A stretch of 8,808 nt of DNA, taken from assembly GCA_003157175.1 (NCBI GenBank), contig PMIQ01000150.1, forward strand, positions 5,659-14,466, written 5' to 3'. Shown piece after piece: positions 1 to 6,033 of the stretch. The DNA is from Chloroflexota bacterium (GTDB lineage: Bacteria; Chloroflexota; Limnocylindria; Limnocylindrales; CSP1-4). The notes below the pieces were generated by a model that saw nothing but the letters and a program-made list of their open reading frames with translations, searched no databases and was not told where the DNA came from. The translations under genes were made by a program, and so were the position numbers. Position 1 is the stretch's first letter; each line of letters opens with the position of its first letter.

Positions 1-20
1 CCTACGACGATGACGAACAC
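1..20 (-). CDS. Start of a second TrkA-N protein, cut by the window edge
   Basis: On the minus strand an AGGAGG Shine-Dalgarno (31-26) sits five bases before a GTG at 20-18. Reading on gives M-F-V-I-V-V-G before the window ends, which is how a TrkA/RCK Rossmann domain begins (first beta strand leading into the glycine-rich loop). It starts 19 bases after the stop of the complete TrkA-N gene. Tandem trkA paralogues are a known arrangement (ceoB and ceoC in Mycobacterium tuberculosis). Only seven codons are visible, so the family call rests on context, the excellent ribosome binding site and the strand-like start. It is very likely co-translated with the upstream gene. Confidence 0.6.
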
Positions 21-39
21 GTCTGCCTCCTACCCGCGC

Positions 40-672
40 TCAGCCGCGCCACCGGCGGAAGCCAACGCGCTGCGCCCTGACGGAATCGGCCTCGGTTTCG
101 GCGAGCTTATGGTCGGCCGTGCGATCGGCCGAAGAGCGCGTCCTGGCCGGCGATGCAGCCGGCAACTTGTCCGCCCCCGTCGAGTCGCCCGCGACCGGCA
201 AGCCGCGCGAGGTCGGATGAGGATGCTCGTGGCCGGGCGTTTCGGGAGTATCGATGCCGGGGCCGGTTGACATCGGCAGGTTCAGGTACTTCGCCACCGT
301 GTCGACCAAGAGGTTCGTCCGGCACAGCGTTACGACGCCGAGTTCGGCGTAGGCCGCGGCCCGGACCGGGTCGTTGATCTTGGCGATCACCTGCGGGATG
401 CCGATCGACTCCGTGGCCACCTGGGCGGCCATCACGTTTCGGTTGTCGCCCTCGGTCAGCGAGAGGAATACGTCGGCGCCGTCCGCGCCACCCCTGCGGA
501 GGACCTCCGGGTCGGTCCCGTCACCGCGAATGGCGGCGCCCTTGAACGTTTCGGGCAGACGGTCGAATGCGGCCGTCCGGATGTCGAAAATGATCACCTC
601 GTGGCCGTCCGCGTCGAGGTTCTCGGCCAGCGTCGAACCGACGCGACCGCAGCCCACGATCACGATCTTCAT
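40..672 (-). CDS. trkA: TrkA-N (RCK) potassium-uptake regulatory protein with an atypical C-terminal tail
   Basis: This is a cytosolic NAD(H)/nucleotide-binding regulator of potassium transport, 210 residues long. Residues 1 to about 132 form a TrkA-N Rossmann domain: the loop G7-C-G-R-V-G12, an acidic residue at the end of strand 2 (D30 in IIFDIR) that normally contacts the NAD ribose, the RGDGTD segment near 49-54, the TEGDNRN motif near 73-79, and the closing TNLLVDTVAKYL. The family usually continues into a TrkA-C (RCK_C) domain, but residues 133-210 are instead Pro/Ala/Thr/Arg-rich and look disordered. The ATG at 672 overlaps the universal stress protein stop (ATGA) and has GAGGAG five bases upstream, so the start is firm and translation is coupled. 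No TrkH/KtrB channel lies in the window; the nearest transporter is the KimA-like importer, its likely functional partner by inference. Confidence 0.9.
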   Translation of the reverse strand: MKIVIVGCGRVGSTLAENLDADGHEVIIFDIRTAAFDRLPETFKGAAIRGDGTDPEVLRRGGADGADVFLSLTEGDNRNVMAAQVATESIGIPQVIAKINDPVRAAAYAELGVVTLCRTNLLVDTVAKYLNLPMSTGPGIDTPETPGHEHPHPTSRGLPVAGDSTGADKLPAASPARTRSSADRTADHKLAETEADSVRAQRVGFRRWRG

Positions 673-1127
673 CGAGACTCCTCGCCCATCGGCTCACGCA
701 CGACCCACACTGCGCAGGGGGCGTTCTTCAATGCGTATGGGACGGCCCGCCCGATGGCGAAATCGCCGCCGAAGCGGGTTCGGTAGGGCAGGCCGAGTAT
801 CAGCAGGTCGGCTTCTCGCGCCGCGGCCTCGTCGACGATCGCGGCGCCGACGTCCCGTGCCTGAACGAGCACGGATTCCATCTTGCCGTGGAGCGACTCC
901 GCGATGCCCTCGGCCGCGTCGAGGACGCGCTGGGCCTCTTCGGAGCGCTCGGCCGCGTCGGCGTCGAGCGGCTGCGTCCAGTCGAGCTCGACGACGTGCA
1001 CGGCGATCACCTCGGCGTGGTTGTGGCGGGTCACCTCGAGAGCCAGACGTACGATCCGGGCGTCGATCGAGCCGCCGCTCAGGGCGATGACGGCGCGCCG
1101 GAAAACGGGCGTAATCGCCTCGGGCAC
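669..1127 (-). CDS. Universal stress protein (UspA family)
   Basis: A single UspA-type alpha/beta domain of 152 residues, the usual length. Visible hallmarks are the first strand (RAVIALSGGSIDARIVRLALEV), the second (AEVIAVHVVE), the ADLLILGLP strand and the final APCAVWVVRE strand. The classical ATP motif G-x2-G-x9-G-S/T is degraded: after ILGLP the second glycine is missing, and the final position reads G-R where ATP binders have G-S or G-T. The protein may therefore not bind ATP in the standard way. The GTG start has GGAGGT only three bases upstream, a short spacer but the only good candidate. It overlaps the TrkA-N start by four bases, so the two are co-translated. Universal stress domains commonly accompany ion transporters, and a regulatory role in potassium uptake is an inference. 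Confidence 0.88.
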   Translation of the reverse strand: MPEAITPVFRRAVIALSGGSIDARIVRLALEVTRHNHAEVIAVHVVELDWTQPLDADAAERSEEAQRVLDAAEGIAESLHGKMESVLVQARDVGAAIVDEAAAREADLLILGLPYRTRFGGDFAIGRAVPYALKNAPCAVWVVREPMGEESR

Positions 1128-1304
1128 CTGACCTCCGTTCTCGACCCCACGTGGTGGCGGTTGGGCCGCATCCGCCCGCGAACGATACCACCGGCGGCTT
1201 CAAGTGGAGGGGCCGAAGGTCGGCAGGACGCCGGCCATCGCCTCCCGATCCCTCGGCCGTTCGGCCCGGCCATCCGGCCCATCGGGCCTGTCGGACGGCG
1301 CCGA
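1128..1304. other. GC-rich intergenic region with short hairpins
   Basis: This 177-base gap lies between the DUF5946 gene and the universal stress protein gene. It holds compact GC inverted repeats, including GGCC-GTTC-GGCC at 1255-1266 and GGCCC-ATC-GGGCC at 1276-1288. Neither is followed by a T tract on either strand, so neither is a convincing intrinsic terminator. I see no clear promoter for the usp-trkA pair. The ribosome binding site of the usp gene is at 1136-1131. The hairpins could slow transcription or stabilise an mRNA end. Confidence 0.35.
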
Positions 1305-1844
1305 TCAGCGGCCGTGCCGGCGGTCCACCGCTGCGTCGGCGCGGGTCCGGACGGCGCCCTGGTGCGGCGCCCAGGCCGCCCATACCGAAGCGGCCCAGCG
1401 CCCGACCGCGGCCCCGTGCTCGTCGGCGGCCCCGTGCTCGTCGGCGGTCGTCGTCGCCAGGACATCCAGGACCGTGATCGGGCCCATCGAGGCAGGCGGT
1501 TCGAGCCATTCGAACGTGGCTTCCGGCGTGGCAACTCGAGCCTTGGCGCGCGCCGAGGCGATGCCGTCGTAGCCGCGCTCGAAAACGAGGTACAGGCCGA
1601 TCAGGTGGCCCCACACCGACTGGCTCGATTGTCGACCGGGGACGCCGGGGTGCTGGGCCATATACACGTCGACCGAAAGCATGCGCGACTCGAAGAGCCC
1701 TGGGTCGGCCATCTGGCGCCCGATGAGCTCCGTGTAGGTCGCCCAGCATCCGGGCGCCGCGCCGACGTACAGATGATCGGTCCGGAGCTCGGGAAGGTCC
1801 GGCACGATGGCCTCGCAGCCCGGGCAGCGCACGCCGGCAGGCAC
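1305..1844 (-). CDS. DUF5946 family protein
   Basis: A 179-residue cytosolic protein of unknown biochemical role, which I recognise as DUF5946 from its pattern. It has an N-terminal CPGC pair (C7, C10), H24 and an APGCW segment (C33), then LSVDVYMAQHPG (56-67), QSVWGHLIGLYLVFERG (75-91), FEWLEPP (111-117) and a C-terminal WAASVWAAWAPH (150-161). The Cys and His residues suggest a metal site, which is inference. The GTG start at 1844 lies 16 bases after the importer stop and has no strong Shine-Dalgarno; a GTG four codons further in (giving M-R-C-P-G-C) is a plausible alternative. A six-residue tandem duplication (ADEHGA twice, 134-145) interrupts the region before the final conserved helix. 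Its position between the importer and usp-trkA suggests co-transcription with the potassium genes. Confidence 0.8.
   Translation of the reverse strand: MPAGVRCPGCEAIVPDLPELRTDHLYVGAAPGCWATYTELIGRQMADPGLFESRMLSVDVYMAQHPGVPGRQSSQSVWGHLIGLYLVFERGYDGIASARAKARVATPEATFEWLEPPASMGPITVLDVLATTTADEHGAADEHGAAVGRWAASVWAAWAPHQGAVRTRADAAVDRRHGR
1408..1447. repeat. 18-bp tandem duplication inside the DUF5946 gene
   Basis: An 18-base unit (GGCCCCGTGCTCGTCGGC at 1410-1427) is repeated without mismatch at 1428-1445, and the periodicity extends two bases on each side. It is in frame and encodes ADEHGA twice. It falls in a probable loop before the conserved C-terminal SVW-AW helix, so the protein should tolerate it. 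Replication slippage is the likely origin. Confidence 0.85.
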
Positions 1845-1860
1845 CTGGCCGCGTCCGCGA

Positions 1861-3933
1861 TCAGTGGGGCTTGCCGTTGTCCGCCGCGACGAGCGTGCCG
1901 GCCGGCTGCTGGTCCGGCCCGGCCTGCGGCCGGCTGTCTTCGCGCCGGTACGGCACGTTGATGACCACCGTGTGCGGTCGGCCCAACAGAGCCGCCCGAA
2001 GCTGCTTGGCCGCCTGGTTGTAGAGCATCCGCTCCCACCAGCTCCGGGCCACGTACTCGGGGATCAGGACGAACGTGATCGGGTCCTCTTGGTCGTTGGG
2101 CCAGGAGCGGTCCAGCACGTCGAGGTAGGCCACGACGGGGGCGATCAGGGCTCGGTAGGGCGACTCCACGAGTACCAGGGGAACGTCCGGCACGGCCTGA
2201 GTCCATAGCTCGCGGATCGCGTCGCTGTGCTTTGGGTCGTCCGAGACGTAGACCGCACGAATGTCCGTCGTGATAGAGCGGGCCACGTTGAGCGCCTGGA
2301 CGACCGCCCGGTTGACGCCCGAGATCGGGATGACGACACGGTTGTGGCGGTGCGGCTGGGGTACCGCGGCACCCGGGCGCATCGTGAGCTGGCGCGCCGA
2401 CGATGCGTACTGATGCCTGACGAACATCATCATGGCGATAAGAGACGGGATGAAGATCAGGACCATCCATGCCCCGTTGAAGAACTTCTCGGAGGCCACC
2501 ACCACGAAGACCACGCCGGTCAGGATCGCGCCGAAGCCGTTCACGACGCTCCGCCAGGCCCACCCCGAGCTTCGTTCCTTGCGCCAGTGAATGACCATGC
2601 CCGCCTGCGACAGCGTGAAGCAGATGAACACGCCGACCGAGTAGAGCGGGATCAGGGCGTCGACCGAGGCGTTGAAGGCGTAGAGCATGACTATCGCGAC
2701 CGCGGCCAGGACGACGATCCCCCACGAGAACGCCAGCCGATCGCCGCGGAATGCGAACTGGCGCGGCATGCAGTCGTCCTGGGCCAGGATGGCCGCCAGG
2801 CGCGGGAAGGCATTGAAGCTGGTGTTGCAGGCCAGGAAGAGGATCAGGGCGGCGCTGACCTCCAGCAGGATGAACAGGAAATTGCCGCCGAATACGGCGC
2901 TGCCAACCTGACCCAGGACCGTCGGACCCTGGGCGGTCGTGGCCATGACGCCGTACTGGAGGCCGACGAAGGTCAGCCCGATGAAGATCGTGCCCAGAAT
3001 CAGGGCCATGATGATCAGCGTGTTGGCGGCGTTCTTCGCCTCGGGCGGCTTGAACGCGGGGACGCCGTTGGCGATCGCCTCGACGCCGGTCAGGGCCACA
3101 GAGCCGCCCGCGAATGCCTTCAGCAGCAGGAGCATCGTGAAGGCTTGAACGCCCGGCTGCTCCGCGAACGGCGGGGCGTTGAGGTGGTGAGCGGCACCGC
3201 TCGCCGTGTTGACCAGGCCGACGCAAATGGTGAGCAGGGCCATTCCGACAAAGAGGTACGTGGGAATGGCAAAGATGTTGCCCGACTCCCGCAGGCCCCG
3301 CAGGTTGGCCGCTGTCACCAGGATGATGATGAGCGCCCCCAACTCGACCTTGTACGGCGCGATCGCCTCGAACGCCGTCGCCAGGTTTGCCAGAGCCGAG
3401 GCGCTCGAGACGGCGACGGTCATCACGTAGTCGACCATCAGCGCCGCGGCGGCGATCAGGCCGAAGTTGGGACCCAGGTTCTCGCGGGCGACCACGTAGG
3501 CGCCGCCGCCGGCGGGATAGCCGCGGCAGACCTGCCGATAGCTGAAGGCGACGATCGTCAGCATCAGGGCGATCGCGGCCGCCACCACGATCGACCAGGT
3601 CATCCAGGCCAGGCCGGCGAGAACCAGGACGCGCAGGATTTCGTCGGTGGCGTAGGCCGAGGACGAGATGGCGTCCGAGCTGAAGATCGGCAGGGCCAGC
3701 TTCTTGGAGAGCCGCTCTTCGATGTCCTGGGCGGTCGAAAGCGGCTTGCCGAAGACGAAGGCCCGAACGCGCGCCAGGCGGCGGCCAAAGGCGGTCGTGG
3801 GCGCGCTCGCGGCGGCCTTGGCGATCATGACGCCCGCGCCGGCGTAGCGGAAGTAGGCGGAATGCGGCCGATCGACCACCACGCGCCGGTCGCCGAGCTT
3901 GCGGCCCCGGAGCGGTGAGTTGGGGGCGGTCAT
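1861..3933 (-). CDS. kimA: KimA-family APC potassium importer with cytosolic C-terminal domain
   Basis: A 690-residue inner-membrane transporter. From remembered sequence it is close to Bacillus subtilis KimA throughout: FGKPL, IFSSDAISSSAYATDEIL (83-100), SYRQVCRGYPAGGGAYVVARENLG (131-154, most positions shared), VDYVMTVAVS (167-176), LLLLKAFAGG and ALTGVEAIANGVPAFKPP (268-297), NTSFNAFPRLA, RGDRLAFSWG and LIPLYSVGVF. Residues I recall as potassium-coordinating in KimA (D36, Y43, D117, Y118, T121, S125, T230, E233) align with D87, Y94, D168, Y169, T172, S176, T282 and E285. About 12 membrane helices span 83-505; residues 528-662 form the KimA-type cytosolic domain. The first ~60 residues are an extra basic N-terminus. 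I chose the ATG at 3933, behind AGAGGA with an 11-base spacer; an upstream in-frame start at 4059 would have to read through the structured leader. The neighbouring RCK and stress proteins fit potassium uptake. Generic annotation would say amino acid permease. Confidence 0.9.
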   Translation of the reverse strand: MTAPNSPLRGRKLGDRRVVVDRPHSAYFRYAGAGVMIAKAAASAPTTAFGRRLARVRAFVFGKPLSTAQDIEERLSKKLALPIFSSDAISSSAYATDEILRVLVLAGLAWMTWSIVVAAAIALMLTIVAFSYRQVCRGYPAGGGAYVVARENLGPNFGLIAAAALMVDYVMTVAVSSASALANLATAFEAIAPYKVELGALIIILVTAANLRGLRESGNIFAIPTYLFVGMALLTICVGLVNTASGAAHHLNAPPFAEQPGVQAFTMLLLLKAFAGGSVALTGVEAIANGVPAFKPPEAKNAANTLIIMALILGTIFIGLTFVGLQYGVMATTAQGPTVLGQVGSAVFGGNFLFILLEVSAALILFLACNTSFNAFPRLAAILAQDDCMPRQFAFRGDRLAFSWGIVVLAAVAIVMLYAFNASVDALIPLYSVGVFICFTLSQAGMVIHWRKERSSGWAWRSVVNGFGAILTGVVFVVVASEKFFNGAWMVLIFIPSLIAMMMFVRHQYASSARQLTMRPGAAVPQPHRHNRVVIPISGVNRAVVQALNVARSITTDIRAVYVSDDPKHSDAIRELWTQAVPDVPLVLVESPYRALIAPVVAYLDVLDRSWPNDQEDPITFVLIPEYVARSWWERMLYNQAAKQLRAALLGRPHTVVINVPYRREDSRPQAGPDQQPAGTLVAADNGKPH

Positions 3934-4118
3934 CGACCGGTCGTTCCTCTCTGATGCGGGCTCAGATGCGCGACGGGTCTGGCTCCGATCGAACCGGCCG
4001 CGAACCGGCCCTGGAGCTGCGGCGAGCCGGCTCCATTCCGGTTCGCCCTCGACGAGCACCGGGCGCGCCCGGATCGATGCGCGTCAGCGGATCGCCTCGT
4101 CGAACCCGAGCAAGGCTA
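3934..4118 (-). promoter_or_regulatory. Structured 5' leader upstream of the KimA-like importer, candidate riboregulator
   Basis: The importer's leader contains serial inverted repeats. In transcript order they are: a perfect 8-bp stem TCGACGAG/CTCGTCGA (arms 4103-4096 and 4056-4049) enclosing a 14-bp perfect palindrome (4072-4059); a long hairpin over 4047-4021 (GGCGA, A-C mismatch, CCGG stem, 7-base loop); and GCTCC/GGAGC (4017-4013 with 3986-3982) enclosing GGCCG-GTTCG-CGGCC (4010-3996). CTGA/TCAG lies near the ribosome binding site (3965-3951). A possible -10 (TAGCCT, 4118-4113) lies just before the first stem, with no good -35. In B. subtilis kimA is controlled by the ydaO c-di-AMP riboswitch, so regulation here is plausible, but I cannot find the conserved ydaO core (for example GACAGCUAAC). 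It may be another element or simply GC-rich folding. Confidence 0.45.
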
Positions 4119-4192
4119 GCACGACGCCCGCCCGCCGGGTTCGCCTGGGCGTCGGACTCGCCGGGCCCGAAAGCCCTACCGCGCCCCGATTC

Positions 4193-4918
4193 TCACTGCC
4201 CGAAGCTGAGCCGGCGAGCCAGCCGCGGCGGGAGGCCGGCGTCGCGCATGGCCGTCTGCGTGGCCACGATGTCGTAGCTCACGCGCTGCCATATGGCCTG
4301 CCCGGCCGCTGTGTCGAGCAGCATGTAGCTCGCCGTCGGGTCGCCGTCTCGGGGCTGGCCGACGCTGCCGGGGTTGAGGAAAGCGCGCCGGCCGTCGAGC
4401 TCGAGGCGGCTCTCCGGCCCTGCGGACAACCGCTCCATATGGCGTTTCTGGCGGAGAACCAGGGGCACGTGGGTATGGCCGACCAGGCAGTACGTCGTGT
4501 GGAAGGCGGCCAGATTCTCGCGCGCCTCCCTCGTGTTGAACAGGTACTCCCAGATCGGATCGCGCGGGCTTCCGTGCGCGAGCGTGAAGTCGAACCCGCC
4601 GGGGACGAGGATCTCCGGCAGGTCGGCCAGGTATGCCTGCGCCTCGAGGCCGAGACTGGCGCGGGTCCACTCCATGGCCACGCGGGCATCGGCGTTGAAG
4701 TCTTCGATTTCCAGGTCGCCGACGGCGGCGGCGTCGTGGTTGCCCCTGACCCCGACGGCGCCGGCTTCCCTGAGGCGCGCGACGACGGCATCGGGATCGG
4801 GCCCGTAGCCGACGACGTCGCCCAGCTGCCAGACGGCGTCCACGGAGCCGATGGAGGCGAGCACGGCCTCGAGCGCCCGCAGATTGGAATGGATGTCCGC
4901 CAGAACCGCGATGCGCAT
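4193..4918 (-). CDS. Calcineurin-like metallophosphoesterase (YfcE/MJ0936 type)
   Basis: A 241-residue cytosolic protein with the full set of metallophosphoesterase motifs: D8-x-H10 (ADIHSN), GDVVGYGPDP with D34, GNHDA with N60 and H61, AHGSP with H115, and GHTH with H148 and H150. These ligate the two catalytic metals. NPGSVGQPRDGD (182-193) is typical of this small phosphodiesterase subfamily, as is the length. The natural substrate is not readable from sequence; relatives hydrolyse phosphodiesters or phosphomonoesters. The ATG start has GGGGAG five bases upstream and lies 12 bases after the rsmG stop, so the two probably share a transcript. It precedes the structured leader of the importer gene. 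A role in cyclic-dinucleotide turnover linked to potassium would be speculation. Confidence 0.9.
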   Translation of the reverse strand: MRIAVLADIHSNLRALEAVLASIGSVDAVWQLGDVVGYGPDPDAVVARLREAGAVGVRGNHDAAAVGDLEIEDFNADARVAMEWTRASLGLEAQAYLADLPEILVPGGFDFTLAHGSPRDPIWEYLFNTREARENLAAFHTTYCLVGHTHVPLVLRQKRHMERLSAGPESRLELDGRRAFLNPGSVGQPRDGDPTASYMLLDTAAGQAIWQRVSYDIVATQTAMRDAGLPPRLARRLSFGQ

Positions 4919-4930
4919 CGTCGCTCCCCG

Positions 4931-5848
4931 CTACAGTGGCCGGCGCCGGCGGGCGGCGGGGTCGCGGGGGAACTCCGGCGGCGTGGCGCCGACCTTCTCG
5001 ACGACCACCAGAACGTGGTCTTCGAGGCCCGGCACAGTCACGGCCTCGCAGGCGACCACGCGGCCGCCCAGCTGCCGGACCGCTCTCTGTGCCCGCGCAA
5101 GCTCCTCATCCAACGGGCGCCGTTTCCACGCCACGAGCAGCCCGCCCGTGGCGAGGAGGGGCAGGGCAAGCTCGGAGAGCTCGGTCAGGTCCGCCACGGC
5201 GCGCGAGACGACCGCTGGCCAGCGACCCCGATGACGGGGCTCAGCCGCGATGCTCTCGGCCCGAGCCGCCGCCACGGACACCCGGTCGGCCAGCCCGAGA
5301 GCCGTGATCGCGACGTCCAGGAAACGGGCCTTCTTGCCGATCGACTCGACCAGCAGCGCCCGCCGCGCCGGCAGCGCGATGGCGAGCGGTAGGCCGGGGT
5401 AGCCTCCGCCGCTTCCCAGATCCACGAACTCCGCTATCCCGGCTCGCCGAAGCAGGGGCAGGGCGGTGAGGCTGTCCAGGACGTGATCCCGGGCGATCAG
5501 GTCCGGCGCGCGGATGCCGCTCAGGTTGATCGCCCCGTTCCAGGCAAGGAGCATGCGGACGTGATCGTCGATCGCGGCCCACGTTTCCGCGGCCAGGTCC
5601 CCGCACTCGATGCCGGACAGGCCGGCACGCAGGGCCTCCCCGTATTCCCCGGGGAGTGGCGGAAGCCCCGAAACACGCGTCGGGAGCGGATCGCGGACCG
5701 GAGTCGGGGCCGTGTCAGGCTCCCCGGCACTCTGGGCCGCGCCGCTCCCGGCGCTGTCTCTTCTCGCACCCGGCGTCCCTAGGTCTTCCCGCGCCAGTTC
5801 GGTCCTCGGCCGGGTTTCCCCAGACCCCTCGCGAACGCGGTTACCCAT
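4931..5848 (-). CDS. rsmG: 16S rRNA (guanine-N7) methyltransferase RsmG
   Basis: RsmG uses S-adenosylmethionine to methylate N7 of G527 (E. coli numbering) in 16S rRNA. Counting from the ATG at 5848 (305 residues), the core shows AWNGAINLSGI (102-112), DHVLDSLTALPLL (121-133), the SAM-binding FVDLGSGGGYPGLPLA (141-156), KKARFLDVA (172-180), AARAESI (194-200) and VVSRAVADL (213-221). Normal RsmG is about 210-250 residues; here roughly 60 extra Pro/Gly/Arg-rich residues precede the conserved GEYGEAL start of the domain. No ATG, GTG or TTG lies closer to the domain in frame. The alternative TTG at 5908 adds 20 more residues behind a weak GGTGG. Neither start has a strong Shine-Dalgarno, so the N-terminus is uncertain. 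In many bacteria rsmG lies near the origin with parA/parB, which are not in this window. Confidence 0.9.
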   Translation of the reverse strand: MGNRVREGSGETRPRTELAREDLGTPGARRDSAGSGAAQSAGEPDTAPTPVRDPLPTRVSGLPPLPGEYGEALRAGLSGIECGDLAAETWAAIDDHVRMLLAWNGAINLSGIRAPDLIARDHVLDSLTALPLLRRAGIAEFVDLGSGGGYPGLPLAIALPARRALLVESIGKKARFLDVAITALGLADRVSVAAARAESIAAEPRHRGRWPAVVSRAVADLTELSELALPLLATGGLLVAWKRRPLDEELARAQRAVRQLGGRVVACEAVTVPGLEDHVLVVVEKVGATPPEFPRDPAARRRRPL

Positions 5849-5913
5849 CGACGGGCCGCAGCAGCGGTGCGGATGTCGGAAGGTAGGCCCCGCGCTGTGC
5901 GCCGTCAACGCGG

Positions 5914-5984
5914 TTGTCCACCAAAAACGGGCAATACTCCACTTTCGTGGATAAGTGGTTCACCCGGCGCGGCACGGTGGACGA
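5914..5984. promoter_or_regulatory. Cluster of DnaA-box-like nonamers upstream of rsmG
   Basis: Three matches occur: TTGTCCACC on the plus strand (5914-5922; 8/9 to the high-GC form TTGTCCACA), TTATCCACG on the minus strand (5954-5946; 8/9 to TTATCCACA), and the weaker TCGTCCACC on the minus strand (5984-5976; 7/9). Their centres are 32 and 30 bp apart, close to three helical turns. The first two flank a relatively AT-rich stretch containing TCCAC-TTTC-GTGGA (5938-5951) and CCACTT/AAGTGG (5939-5958). This could be a DnaA-responsive promoter region or a remnant or edge of a replication origin. Three boxes without dnaA or dnaN nearby do not make an oriC. Chance is a real alternative. Confidence 0.4.
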
Positions 5985-6033
5985 GGCTGGTCGCCTCCCC
6001 CGCGCGCTCCCGGGCGTGCCCACGAGAAAGCCA

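Noticed and set aside
1255..1288. Intrinsic terminator after the DUF5946 gene
   Set aside because: The GC hairpins are short and lack a T tract on either strand; similar small palindromes are expected in such GC-rich DNA.
1601..3226. 541-codon minus-strand frame overlapping the importer in another frame
   Set aside because: Gly/Arg/Pro-rich frame shadow of the importer; no motif and no start signal.
2227..3918. 563-codon open frame antisense to the KimA-like importer
   Set aside because: Highly charged, Asp/Arg/Gly/His-rich composition without family motifs, a mirror of GC-rich codon bias; the opposite strand encodes a clearly conserved transporter.
3980..4060. Possible tRNA in the kimA leader, suggested by GGTTCG motifs and many stems
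   Set aside because: The GGTTCGA on the minus strand has no complementary T-arm, and no acceptor stem, anticodon arm or CCA fits.
3934..4118. Firm call of a ydaO c-di-AMP riboswitch
   Set aside because: Only the gene context and loose GGGCGAACCGG-like similarity support it; the conserved 3' core and enclosing P1 stem were not found by eye, so it is kept only as a candidate regulatory leader.
3899..5392. 497-codon plus-strand open frame across the leader, phosphoesterase and rsmG
   Set aside because: It runs antisense to two conserved enzymes, has no ribosome binding site and shows no recognisable domain.
5914..5984. Annotation as a replication origin
   Set aside because: Only three box-like sites, no long AT-rich unwinding region, and neither dnaA nor dnaN in the window.
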